Assembly (NCBI GenBank): GCA_046734795.1
Contig: JBKPRX010000090.1
Location: forward strand, 1 to 25,004
Length of the DNA stretch: 25,004 bases
Origin: JBKPRX01 sp046734795
GTDB lineage: Bacteria > Actinomycetota > Thermoleophilia > Gaiellales > Gaiellaceae
Reading direction: 5' to 3'
Part shown: piece after piece, positions 7,676 to 15,578 of the stretch
Numbering within the stretch: position 1 is the stretch's first letter
Layout: each line of letters opens with the position of its first letter
Notes under the pieces: model-generated
What the model was told of the DNA's origin: nothing
Seen by the model: the letters and a program-made list of their open reading frames with translations, nothing else
Databases searched by the model: none
Made by a program: the position numbers and the translations under genes

Positions 7676-8395
7676 CTAGCGCCGGCGGCGGCGCACGAGC
7701 TGTGCCGCCACCAGGGTCCCCGCGACGGTGAGCACGAGCTTGACGGCCTTCGAGCCGCGCAGCTTGGACTCGCCGCTCGCACGCTCCGCCATGTCGACCG
7801 GCACCTCCTCGAGCCGGAGGCCTGCGTCCGCGACGCGGATCAGCGCCTCGACTTCCGGGGCGCCGCTCTCGAACGTCTCCGAGAGGAGCGGCAGCGCCTT
7901 GGCGTTGACGGCGTAGAGCCCGCTCGTCGCGTCACCGAACGGTCGATCGAGCACGAGCTTCATCGCGCGTCGGAGGACAGCAGTGCCGAATCGGCGTGCA
8001 GCGGTAGGTCGATAGCGGTAGGGCGCGTAGCCGTCGCCGGCGACGAAACGCGAGCCGACGGCCACGTCGCATTCGTCGTCGCGGACGAGCGCGAGTAGGC
8101 GAGCCAGCTCGCGGGCCGGATGCTGCCCGTCTGCGTCGACGCGGCCGCAGAAGGCGTAGCCGTGCTCGAGTGCCCAGCGGTACCCGGCAGCAATCCCCAC
8201 CCGGAGCCCGCGGTTACTGCCGAGCGACTCGACCTCGGCTCCGTGCTCGCGGGCGACCTCTGCGGTGCGATCGGTGGAGCCGTCGTCGACGACGAGCACG
8301 TCCGCATCGGGGATCACGGCATGAAGGTCGTCGATCACGGCCGGAAGGTTCGCTTCCTCGTTCCACGCCGGGATGAAAACGACCGTGTCGCTCAG
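7676..8395 (-). CDS. Family 2 glycosyltransferase (DPM1/polyprenyl-phosphate type), CTG start
   Basis: A 239-residue GT2 enzyme: VVFIPAWNEEANLP at the N-terminus, then VVDDGSTDRT, the DxD-like GRVDADGQHP, and ERASGESKLRG near the C-terminus, which is the xGxSK motif of polyprenyl-phosphate mannosyl/glucosyltransferases. One C-terminal hydrophobic helix ends in a run of Arg. The nearest ATG/GTG/TTG (GTG 8338) would cut off the first GT2 strand, so the start is taken as CTG 8395. That CTG overlaps the upstream TGA as CTGA, giving MSDTVVFIPAW. It probably moves a sugar from a nucleotide donor to a lipid or wall acceptor at the inner membrane. It is translationally coupled to the YdcF-like gene. 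Confidence 0.85.
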   Translation of the reverse strand: MSDTVVFIPAWNEEANLPAVIDDLHAVIPDADVLVVDDGSTDRTAEVAREHGAEVESLGSNRGLRVGIAAGYRWALEHGYAFCGRVDADGQHPARELARLLALVRDDECDVAVGSRFVAGDGYAPYRYRPTAARRFGTAVLRRAMKLVLDRPFGDATSGLYAVNAKALPLLSETFESGAPEVEALIRVADAGLRLEEVPVDMAERASGESKLRGSKAVKLVLTVAGTLVAAQLVRRRRR

Positions 8396-8853
8396 CGCCG
8401 CTCCAGTTCCGCGCGCGCTGCACGCGCCTGCCGAGGAGCGACGCCGAACGCACCGAGCTCCCAGAGAAGCGCGCCGGGCGTCGGTAGGACACGGGCGACG
8501 GCGAAGCCGACTGCGACGCCCTGGTTGCCGTAGACGCTGCGGAAGATCCAGCGCGCTCGCGGCAGATGCGTCGGCGCGCAGACGACGGTCGCGCGCGTGA
8601 CGCCGTGTTCCAACAGGAGCGGCAGCGAGCGGGCCGCGTTCTCCGCCGTGGTCGACGCTGTCTCCTCGAGTAGCACGTCGATCGTCGAAGGGCCGCGCCA
8701 GAGCGACCCCATCCGCTTGGCTTCGCCCAGCCAGCCGGTGAAGACGACGAAGTCCGGCCGCGTGCGGGCGGCGAGCCGTTCGGTTGCCGCGACGAGGCGG
8801 CGACAGGCGCGGTCGCTGGGGCAGCCGAGAACAACGAAGGCTGACGCGCTCAT
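8392..8853 (-). CDS. YdcF/SanA-like DUF218 family protein
   Basis: A 153-residue protein with the DUF218 layout: FVVLGCPSD in the first strand, FVVFTGW, then LLEETASTTAENA, where the conserved E and STTxEN contact a nucleotide-like ligand in structures of the family, and VVCAPTHLPRARWIF. E. coli relatives (YdcF, SanA, ElyC) bind S-adenosylmethionine or act in envelope integrity; the biochemical role is unsettled. This copy has no N-terminal membrane anchor and is shorter than most. ATG 8853 fits, but no clear Shine-Dalgarno precedes it. Its stop overlaps the CTG start of the glycosyltransferase, which supports a shared envelope-related job. Confidence 0.75.
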   Translation of the reverse strand: MSASAFVVLGCPSDRACRRLVAATERLAARTRPDFVVFTGWLGEAKRMGSLWRGPSTIDVLLEETASTTAENAARSLPLLLEHGVTRATVVCAPTHLPRARWIFRSVYGNQGVAVGFAVARVLPTPGALLWELGAFGVAPRQARAARAELERR

Positions 8854-8906
8854 CGCGTCAAGGGTACGCGCATCGATCGGTTCCGGTGTGACCCGTTTAG
8901 CGCAGT

Positions 8907-9929
8907 TCAGTCCGCGACGTGCAGGACGAGCTTGCCGGTGTTGTCGCCGCGGAAGAGCATCCGCAGAGCTTCCGGAAAGGCGTCGACGCCGCCTTCGACC
9001 ACGTCTTCCCGCGCCTTCAAGCGTCCGTCTGCGATCCAGCCCGCGAGCTCTTGTGCGGCCTCGGCGTACCGATCCGCGAAGTCGAAGATGACGAAGCCCT
9101 CCATGCGGGCGCGGCTGACGAGGAGGTTCATGTAGTTCGCGGGCCCTTTGCCGCCGCCGCTTGCGTTGTACTGAGAGATCGCGCCGCAGAGGACGACGCG
9201 CGCGCCGCGGGCAAGCCGCGACAGCGCGGCCTCGAGAATCTCGCCGCCTACGTTGTCGAAGAAGAGGTCGATCCGATCCGGGCAGTGCTTGCGCAACGCC
9301 TCGCGGACGTCTTCGTCCTTGTAGTCGATCGCAGCATCGATGCCGAGCTCCTCGACGAGGTACGCGCTCTTATCCGCACCGCCTGCGATGCCGACGACGC
9401 GACAACCCTTCAGCTTTGCGATCTGCACGGCGACGGTGCCGACAGACCCGGCCGCGCCGGAGACGACGACCGTCGATCCCTCTCGGAGCTCGCCGACGTC
9501 GAGGAGACCGAAGTACGCGGTGAGACCCGACGTTCCGAGCGCGCCGAGATACCGCGGCAGCGGCGCGAGCTGCGGATCGACCTTGACGAGGCCGCGGCCG
9601 TCCGAGGCCGCGTACTCCTGCACGCCGAAGAGTCCCGTGACGTGGTCGCCGACCGAAAACGCGGGCTGGTTCGACGCGACAACGCGGCCCACGCCCCCGG
9701 CGCGCATCACCTCGCCGATCTCGACCGGCGGCACGTACGAGCGCCCCTCGTTCAGCCAAGCACGCATCGCGGGATCGACCGAGAGGTAGAGCACCTGGAC
9801 GAGCAGCTCGCCGTCACCGGCCGCCGGTACCGGCTCGTCGACGACGCTCCAGATCTCGTCGCCCGGCAACCCGACCGGCCGAGCGGCGAGGCGAACCTGG
9901 CGGTTTCGCTCGGAGGTTGCGACGCTCAC
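8907..9929 (-). CDS. NADP-dependent zinc-less MDR oxidoreductase (leukotriene B4/2-alkenal reductase-like)
   Basis: A 340-residue medium-chain reductase. The N-terminal GroES-like domain has LYLSVDPAMRAWL, the signature of the PTGR/CurA/double-bond reductase subfamily. The Rossmann domain follows: TSGLTAYFGLLDVG, then GAAGSVG at 158-164, the AxxGxxG nucleotide motif, and IDLFFDNVGGEIL. The Cys/His ligands of zinc alcohol dehydrogenases are absent. Relatives reduce C=C bonds of enals and enones with NADPH. Start GTG 9929 is the first in frame; no strong ribosome site precedes it. It follows the antiporter gene by 34 nt on the same strand and may be the tail of that transcript. Confidence 0.88.
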   Translation of the reverse strand: MSVATSERNRQVRLAARPVGLPGDEIWSVVDEPVPAAGDGELLVQVLYLSVDPAMRAWLNEGRSYVPPVEIGEVMRAGGVGRVVASNQPAFSVGDHVTGLFGVQEYAASDGRGLVKVDPQLAPLPRYLGALGTSGLTAYFGLLDVGELREGSTVVVSGAAGSVGTVAVQIAKLKGCRVVGIAGGADKSAYLVEELGIDAAIDYKDEDVREALRKHCPDRIDLFFDNVGGEILEAALSRLARGARVVLCGAISQYNASGGGKGPANYMNLLVSRARMEGFVIFDFADRYAEAAQELAGWIADGRLKAREDVVEGGVDAFPEALRMLFRGDNTGKLVLHVAD

Positions 9930-9963
9930 GCGCTCACGTTACAGCCGCGCAAGGCCCGTCCGG

Positions 9964-11652
9964 CTACCGGAGGACGGGAACGCCGCCGTCGGATTTCGGC
10001 GTGAGCCGGAACCGTCGCCCGTCTTCAGCCGCCGAAGCGAGCCTGCGCGCCACCTCCGCACGGATCGCGTTGGTCTTGCCGTCGTCGGCGACGTAGAGCA
10101 CCGCGACCGGAGTCGCCGCGACACCGTCGACGACAAGAAGCGGCACGACCCCCGGCTCGGCCGCGAACGAGGCGTCGTCGACGATGACGAGCGAGTACTC
10201 CCCCTTCAGCTCGGCCTTGCGGACCGCGTCGCGCAGCTCCTCGATCTCTGTGGAGACGCGGCCGTCGAACCCGTAGCGAGCGACGCGTCTCTCGAGCGAA
10301 CGAAGCTCGCCTCGATCGGCAGGCGGGTCGCCGGCTGCGCGCGCGATCAGCACGTCGCCGTGACCGCCGTCGGGGCGCGAGAGAAGCGTCGCGGTCCGTA
10401 CCGCAGCGTCGGACGGTCCGGTCGTGGGCGCAACGACGAGGACGCGGGCGCCAAGCCGTCGCGCCGCGCCCGCTCGAGCCGGCACCCACTGGATCACCTT
10501 CTCCGCCAGGAGTGCAGACAGGACGATGCTGACGAGGATGAGCACCAGCACCGCATTCACGACTGTCGTGCCGAAGAGTCCGATCTCGAAGCCGATCAAG
10601 GTCACTGCGAGCGTGGCGGCGGCTTGCGGGACGGTGAGAACGTAGAGCGCGGCGCGTTCCGGCCGGTCGAATCCAAGGAGCCGGCCGCTGAACCAGCAGG
10701 CGACCGCCTTGCCGCCGAGCGCCGCTACGCAGATGAGCCCGGCGAGCTTCAGCGCCTTGCCCGTGAACATCACCGACGGGTCGAGTAGCAGGCCGATCGA
10801 GACCAGGAATACCGGAATGAAGACGGCGGTTCCGAAGAACTCCACGCGCTCCATCGACGGACCCTCGTTCGGCACGAGGCGGTTGAGCGCGAGCCCGGCA
10901 AAGAACGCACCGACAATCCCCTCGATCCCGAAGACCAATGCGAGGAGCGCCATGGAAAGGAGCGCGACGATGATCACGAGATACCGCGCGACCGGGTCGC
11001 CACCCCACCGGCGAAACGCGGCGTCGACGGCACGGGGCAGCACGACGAGACCGACGACGATCAACACGACGAATCCGAGCGCGATCTTGCCGAGGATGAG
11101 CGGCGCCGAGCCGGAGCCCGTCTCCGAGCCCGAGACGACTGCGAGCACGATGAGCGCGAGCGTGTCGGTGAGGACGGTTGCGCCGACGGCCGTCGCAACC
11201 GCAGGATGGTCTCCGAGCCCGGCGTCGCGAAGCGTCGGATAGACGAGCAGCGTGTGCCAGGCCATCATCGCGCCGAGCAGGAACATGGCTGGGAGCGACC
11301 AGCCGAGCAGCGCGCCGACGCCGAGACCGGCGAGGCCGGGGATCGCGAACGCCAGCAGACCGAGCACAACCGCAGCGCGGCGGTACTCCTGGAGAACGTG
11401 CAAGTCGAGCTCGAGGCCGGCGACGAACATCAAGTACAGAAGCCCGAGGTGTCCGAGCGCAGGAACCGTCTCGTTACCGGCATGGATCAGGCCGAGGCCG
11501 TGCGCTCCGATCGCGTAGCCGCCGAGCACAAGCCCGATCAATCCCGGAACGCCGAGCCGCGCGAAGATGATCGGCCCGAGCAGAATCACCGCAAAGAGCA
11601 CAAGAAACTCGAAGACCGGACCGGAGGTCGCCTCGTTCGCGAGGACGAGCAT
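9964..11652 (-). CDS. CPA2-type cation:proton antiporter with C-terminal USP-like cytosolic domain
   Basis: A 562-residue Kef/NapA-like antiporter. About 12 transmembrane helices cover residues 10-385. AMMAWHTLLVYPTL and ATVLTDTLALIVLAVVSG mark the crossed-helix core, with the Asp of TDTLAL as ion-site candidate; VFGIEGIVGAFFAGLALNRLVP and FIPVFLVSIGLLLDP are typical of the family. The last 165 or so residues form an alpha/beta domain (ARVLVVAPTTGPSDAAVRTA, YSLVIVDDASF, PVAVLYVADDG) resembling universal-stress or regulatory domains, not TrkA-N. It should exchange K+ or Na+ for H+ at the inner membrane. Its ATG lies 2 nt after the stop of the solute-binding lipoprotein gene, whose last codons supply the ribosome site GAAGAGGA. 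Confidence 0.9.
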   Translation of the reverse strand: MLVLANEATSGPVFEFLVLFAVILLGPIIFARLGVPGLIGLVLGGYAIGAHGLGLIHAGNETVPALGHLGLLYLMFVAGLELDLHVLQEYRRAAVVLGLLAFAIPGLAGLGVGALLGWSLPAMFLLGAMMAWHTLLVYPTLRDAGLGDHPAVATAVGATVLTDTLALIVLAVVSGSETGSGSAPLILGKIALGFVVLIVVGLVVLPRAVDAAFRRWGGDPVARYLVIIVALLSMALLALVFGIEGIVGAFFAGLALNRLVPNEGPSMERVEFFGTAVFIPVFLVSIGLLLDPSVMFTGKALKLAGLICVAALGGKAVACWFSGRLLGFDRPERAALYVLTVPQAAATLAVTLIGFEIGLFGTTVVNAVLVLILVSIVLSALLAEKVIQWVPARAGAARRLGARVLVVAPTTGPSDAAVRTATLLSRPDGGHGDVLIARAAGDPPADRGELRSLERRVARYGFDGRVSTEIEELRDAVRKAELKGEYSLVIVDDASFAAEPGVVPLLVVDGVAATPVAVLYVADDGKTNAIRAEVARRLASAAEDGRRFRLTPKSDGGVPVLR

Positions 11653-11654
11653 CG

Positions 11655-12470
11655 TCAGTCCTCTTCCGTCCGGATCAACGGCACGTCGTCCGCACTCGTG
11701 CCGAGCCAGCGCCTCGCGAGGTCGTCGATCGTTCCGTCGGCCTGCAGATGGCGGAGCTCGGAGTCCACGATCTCGCGGTTCGGCGAGCCGTCCGGCAGCG
11801 CGGCCGCGAGCCCTTCGCCGCCGCTCAGCTGGCCGATGACGTGAAAGTTCTCAGGCTCGGACCGAGCGAGGCCGAGCGCGACCGGAAGATCGAGGAGCAA
11901 CGCGTCGGCGAGCCCCGCTCGCAAGATCTCGAGTGCGCCCGAGCGGTCTTCGGTCACGACCGGTTCGTCGAGCGGACGAATCCGATGCAGGACGGTCGGC
12001 GTCAGCGTCGAGACGCGCGAGATGACCCAGTGCAGCTTGCGCAGGCCTTCGGTGTCGGAAGCTTCGACCTTGCGAAGCGCCAGGACACCGGCCCGTGCCG
12101 ACAAGTACGTCGTGGTGAAGTCCAGCGAGTGCTCGCGCTCTTCGGTCGGCGTCAGCTGGGAGAGCGCGAGATCAGCTCCATGCAAGCGGCCGCGCACGAT
12201 CTCTGCGAACGGCACTTGGACGACGGCGACCCGATGGAGCCCGAGCCGTTCTGCAAGTGCGCGCGCAAGACCCGCTTCGAAGCCACCGTACGGCTCCGCA
12301 TCGCCCTGCCAGAAGCCGGGCGCGGGCAGGAAAGCCGTCGCAACTGTGAGAACGTCCGGTTTCGCGGGCTCGAAGGGCGAGCCGGCTGCAACGTCGCCGC
12401 GTCCGCAACCAGAGGCAAGCAGCACCGCGCCCGCGAGCGCAGCCGCGATAGCGAGTGAGCGGAGGTGCAC
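11655..12470 (-). CDS. Family 3 extracellular solute-binding lipoprotein (amino-acid type)
   Basis: A 271-residue protein with a lipoprotein signal: VHLRSLAIAAALAG, then LLASGC with Cys 22 as lipidation site. The mature part has the SBP_bac_3 layout: GFEAGLARALAERLGLHRVAVVQVPF, then a GADLALSQLTPTEEREHSLDFTTTYLSARAGVLAL stretch, LRAGLADALLLDLPVAL and a C-terminal LQADGTIDDLARRWLG. Such proteins bind polar amino acids or small acids outside the membrane. GTG 12470 is chosen because it starts the signal peptide; the longer in-frame start at 12545 adds a 25-residue Arg/Cys-rich stretch. No ABC permease or ATPase is beside it; the neighbour is an antiporter. Confidence 0.82.
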   Translation of the reverse strand: MHLRSLAIAAALAGAVLLASGCGRGDVAAGSPFEPAKPDVLTVATAFLPAPGFWQGDAEPYGGFEAGLARALAERLGLHRVAVVQVPFAEIVRGRLHGADLALSQLTPTEEREHSLDFTTTYLSARAGVLALRKVEASDTEGLRKLHWVISRVSTLTPTVLHRIRPLDEPVVTEDRSGALEILRAGLADALLLDLPVALGLARSEPENFHVIGQLSGGEGLAAALPDGSPNREIVDSELRHLQADGTIDDLARRWLGTSADDVPLIRTEED

Positions 12471-12534
12471 GCCGATCCGGCAATCATCTCGACACCGTCG
12501 ACGCTTGCATCGCCCGGTGCGGGTGACGCGAGCG

Positions 12535-13170
12535 CTAGGCGACAACTCGGTAGACCTGGAACACCTCGGCGTACTCGCGGTTCACGTTGATCCCGTGCGT
12601 CCGCGCGACGTTCCAGACGTAGTCCGCGTTCGCATACCGGCGGTGCTGCTGCGAGGCGTACTTCGCGAGTGCCGCGACCTTCCGCTCGATGTGCTCGCGC
12701 TCGAGCGCGAAGTAGCACTGATAGCTGAAGTCGAGGTTGTTCCACGGAATCTCGTAGCCGAGGATCGTCGTGCGCTTGAACGCGCGCAGGCCTTCGGCAG
12801 CGATCGTCTGATGGTCCTGATGGATGTCGCTGAGGCTCGGCTGGAAGACGACGTCCGGGTGCCACTCCTCCCAGAGCTCGACCAAGAGCTCGAGGATGTC
12901 CTGCCTGTGTTGCGGAAACGTGCGCACGTCGAAGTCGTGCACCATGAGATTGTCCGCCGGGATGCCGAGCTCCGTCGTCGCCTCGCGCACTTCCTTCGCG
13001 AGCGTGTCGGGAGGAAAGCCTTCCGGCAGCGACCGCGTCGCGATCGAGAACGCGACGTAGCGCACGTCGGCGCCCGCCGCAACGAGGCGCGACATCGTTC
13101 CCCCGCAGCCGAACTCGCCGTCGTCGGTGTGCGGCGCGAGAACGAGGACGCGTTTCCAGCTCTCGATCAC
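12535..13170 (-). CDS. PIG-L family zinc-dependent deacetylase
   Basis: A 211-residue LmbE-like hydrolase. APHTDDGEFGCGG (from residue 12) is the family zinc motif (H14, D17 as ligands, D16 as base candidate), and SDIHQDHQT (H117, H120) gives the third ligand and the second conserved His. Members remove acetyl groups from N-acetylglucosamine-type sugars: GlcNAc-PI, mycothiol or bacillithiol precursors, antibiotic or glycan sugars. The start GTG 13170 overlaps the upstream gene's stop as GTGA. Because the two genes before it encode an O-antigen-ligase-like protein and a secreted Ig-like protein, deacetylation of a surface glycan is the favoured guess; mycothiol biosynthesis (MshB) is an alternative. 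Confidence 0.88.
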   Translation of the reverse strand: MIESWKRVLVLAPHTDDGEFGCGGTMSRLVAAGADVRYVAFSIATRSLPEGFPPDTLAKEVREATTELGIPADNLMVHDFDVRTFPQHRQDILELLVELWEEWHPDVVFQPSLSDIHQDHQTIAAEGLRAFKRTTILGYEIPWNNLDFSYQCYFALEREHIERKVAALAKYASQQHRRYANADYVWNVARTHGINVNREYAEVFQVYRVVA

Positions 13171-14624
13171 GCCGCAACCTTCGGCCGCTCGAGCGCGGCT
13201 CCTGCGAGCGCGGCGAACGCCAGGAGGCCCCACGTCATCGGATCCTCGAAGAAGTCGTTGTAGAAGCAGCTGTGCACGAAGACGGCGATCACCATCAGCC
13301 CCACCGCTAGCGCAGTGCGATGCTCGAAGCTGCGACCGAGCCGCCGAAACGAGACAACGAGAGCCGCGCCGACGAGCCAGACGAGCATCGCGAGGCCCAC
13401 GAAGCCGGACTCTGCGGCGACTGTGACCGGCGTGTTGTGCGAAGCGGCCTTCTTCGGTTGCTTGCCTTTCAGGTGCGTCCGCTTCGCGTAGGCGAGCTTG
13501 AAGTCGCCGACCCCGACTCCGAGCAGCGGGTTGGCAACCGCGATGCGCATCCCTTGCGAGACGAGGCTCGCGCGTCCGCTCGTCGACTGGTTCAGGCTCT
13601 GCTTGGTGTGCTTGACGAACACCGTGCGCACGTGCGGGCTCGCGACGCCCGCCGAGACGAGCACCGCGGCAGCCAGACCGACGGCCATCATCGCGCGCCA
13701 ATGCCACGCGACCGCAGCGGCAACGAACACCGCCGCGGCGAGTCCGGCAAAGCTCGACTGCGAGAACGACAGCAAGAGGCCGAACCAGAGCACGACGACG
13801 ACAGCAGCGGCAACGCAGGCATCGCGGAGCGACCGGCCCCGAAGGACGATGACGACCCCTGCGACGATCGCAACCATCAGGAACCGCCCGTACACCGACG
13901 GATCCCAGAAGACCGAGTTGACGCGGAAGAAGCCCTGGTACGCATTGCCGACGACGAGCTTCGGGTTCTCGATCAAGAGGTTCCGCGTGTGGTACTGCCA
14001 GAAGCCGGCGACTGCGAAGAGCAGTGCCATTGCGGCGAGCTCGACCGTCAGCAAGCGGATCGCGCGCCGGCTCCACTCGAGCCGCGCGATCCCGACGGCG
14101 AGCAACGCAAAGGGAACGTAGAACGCGAGCAGCTCGACCGTTCCCTCGCGCACGTCGCCGCTCCACGTGAGCGAGAGTCCGCTCCAAAGGACAAAGGCGG
14201 CAAGCGGCACGCCGAGGAGGCCGAGCTCGCGCGAGCGCTCGTCACCTTGAACGAGCTCGATCGCAAGCTGAATCGCCGCGGCGCCGGCGAGGATGTAGAG
14301 CGGCAGCAAGAGCTTCGAGCTCGAGCCGCCGACGTGCACGGGGATCCGCGCGGGCACGAGTGCGAGCGTCGCGAACGCGAGCGCCCACGGCCAGCGTCGC
14401 AGCGCGAGCGCGAGCGCTCCGCAGACCACCGCCGCGACGACGCACGCGCCCACGACGTACGCGGCGTGCCCCGCCGGAACGAGCGGGACCGCGAGGAGAA
14501 CCGAGCCGAGCGCGACGAGCCCCAGGCCGCCGAGGCGCACGTTGCTCCGAGGCGCGGCAATCACGAACGCGAGACCGACCGCGGCGAGCGCACCGCCGGC
14601 GGGGGCGAGATCGAGGCGCGTCAT
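13167..14624 (-). CDS. O-antigen ligase/polymerase-like (Wzy_C) membrane protein
   Basis: A 485-residue polytopic membrane protein with about 12 hydrophobic segments. The long periplasmic loop carries RASLVSQGMRIAVANPLLGVGVGDF, the R and GxG signature of the Wzy_C superfamily, and then HNTPVTVAAESGFVGL, where the conserved HN and E lie. Such enzymes join lipid-linked oligosaccharides to an acceptor or polymerise repeat units outside the membrane; in Gram-positive lineages they serve wall polysaccharide or protein glycosylation. ATG 14624 was chosen: it overlaps the upstream stop (ATGA), whereas the frame open to 14975 is an off-frame reading of the preceding gene. It overlaps the PIG-L gene by 4 nt. 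Confidence 0.85.
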   Translation of the reverse strand: MTRLDLAPAGGALAAVGLAFVIAAPRSNVRLGGLGLVALGSVLLAVPLVPAGHAAYVVGACVVAAVVCGALALALRRWPWALAFATLALVPARIPVHVGGSSSKLLLPLYILAGAAAIQLAIELVQGDERSRELGLLGVPLAAFVLWSGLSLTWSGDVREGTVELLAFYVPFALLAVGIARLEWSRRAIRLLTVELAAMALLFAVAGFWQYHTRNLLIENPKLVVGNAYQGFFRVNSVFWDPSVYGRFLMVAIVAGVVIVLRGRSLRDACVAAAVVVVLWFGLLLSFSQSSFAGLAAAVFVAAAVAWHWRAMMAVGLAAAVLVSAGVASPHVRTVFVKHTKQSLNQSTSGRASLVSQGMRIAVANPLLGVGVGDFKLAYAKRTHLKGKQPKKAASHNTPVTVAAESGFVGLAMLVWLVGAALVVSFRRLGRSFEHRTALAVGLMVIAVFVHSCFYNDFFEDPMTWGLLAFAALAGAALERPKVAA

Positions 14625-15556
14625 CGCCGCGGCACCACGACGACGCGCGCGACATCGCGGTGCCCGTTCTCGGTGACGACGAGCCGGTACCGGCCGGGCT
14701 GCCCCGCCCGCAGGATCAGCAGGCCGCTCGTCTCTGCGCCGTTTCCGCCCGCGAACCGCCAACGGTACGACTTCGCGTCCGTGTCGACGCCGACGCCGAA
14801 CCGCGTGCCGGCCTTGACGCGCAAGCGATGTCGTGCGAGCGCGACGTACCGAACGCGTACCGGTACGAGGAGGCCGTGCGCGGGACCTGTGACGTTTCCG
14901 GCCGCGTCCTCCGCGCCGAGCCGCAATCGATAGAGGCCCTGGGCGATCGGGACGCCGTCGACACGGCCGTACCACGACAGCGCGTCCTTCTCTCGCGCGA
15001 AGTGCGTCCGGACGACGCGGTGGCCGCGCAGGAAGAGCAGCGCGTGCGCGGGCTCGGAGAGCCGATACGAGACCTTGACCGAGTCCGCTTGGCCGTCGGC
15101 GTCAGGCGAGAAGACGTCGCGGCTCGGCTTTGCCTCGAGGACGCGCGGAGGGCGCGTGTCGAGCACGATTTGATTCGGAAGCAGGATCGTCCGATGCGCG
15201 TTCGCGAGGTGAACCTTCGCGTAGTAGACGCCGTCGCGGGCGCGCAGACCCTCGCTCGTCAGCCCTTTCCAGACGAAGACGTTGAAGCCGCGCTCCGCGT
15301 CGATTCCGTCGGCGACGCGCTCGATCTCGTGACGCCGCGAGTCCACGATCGAGAGCGTGAGCGAGTCGCGCTTGCGAAGTGAGAACGCGATCGTCGCGAG
15401 GCGCTTGTCGCAGTTGCAGACCGGCGAGAGCACCTTCGAGACCCGAGTCCGCGTGATCGGGCTCTTCGTCAGCTTCAGGTTCTCGGTGACCGCGAATGCG
15501 GCAGTCGTCGCGACGAGGAGGCCGAGGACGAGGGCCGTCGAGAGAAGCCGCTGCAA
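14621..15556 (-). CDS. Secreted protein with tandem FlgD-type Ig-like domains
   Basis: A 311-residue protein with an N-terminal hydrophobic signal or anchor (LLSTALVLGLLVATTAAFAV). Two FlgD_ig-like units follow: the first ends FVWKGLTSEGLRARDGVYYAKV, the second starts after FSPDADGQADS, an SPDxDGxxD calcium-loop-like motif, and ends SWYGRVDGVPIAQGLYRLRL. A third beta-rich domain closes the chain. The pair CNCDKRLATI near residue 48 is a possible disulfide. Start is TTG 15556. It probably has a structural or adhesive role on the cell surface; no enzyme motif is seen. It is coupled by ATGA overlap to the ligase gene and follows the TauE gene by 22 nt. Confidence 0.65.
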   Translation of the reverse strand: MQRLLSTALVLGLLVATTAAFAVTENLKLTKSPITRTRVSKVLSPVCNCDKRLATIAFSLRKRDSLTLSIVDSRRHEIERVADGIDAERGFNVFVWKGLTSEGLRARDGVYYAKVHLANAHRTILLPNQIVLDTRPPRVLEAKPSRDVFSPDADGQADSVKVSYRLSEPAHALLFLRGHRVVRTHFAREKDALSWYGRVDGVPIAQGLYRLRLGAEDAAGNVTGPAHGLLVPVRVRYVALARHRLRVKAGTRFGVGVDTDAKSYRWRFAGGNGAETSGLLILRAGQPGRYRLVVTENGHRDVARVVVVPRR

Positions 15557-15578
15557 AGCGAGCGGATTCTACGTGGGC

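Noticed and set aside
13320..14933. 537-codon plus-strand frame over the ligase-like gene.
   Set aside because: Extremely rich in Arg/Glu/Asp with no domain; it is antisense to an evident membrane protein gene.
14625..14975. Upstream extension of the O-antigen-ligase-like frame.
   Set aside because: It reads off-frame through the FlgD-Ig-like gene. ATG 14624 with ATGA overlap is the better start.
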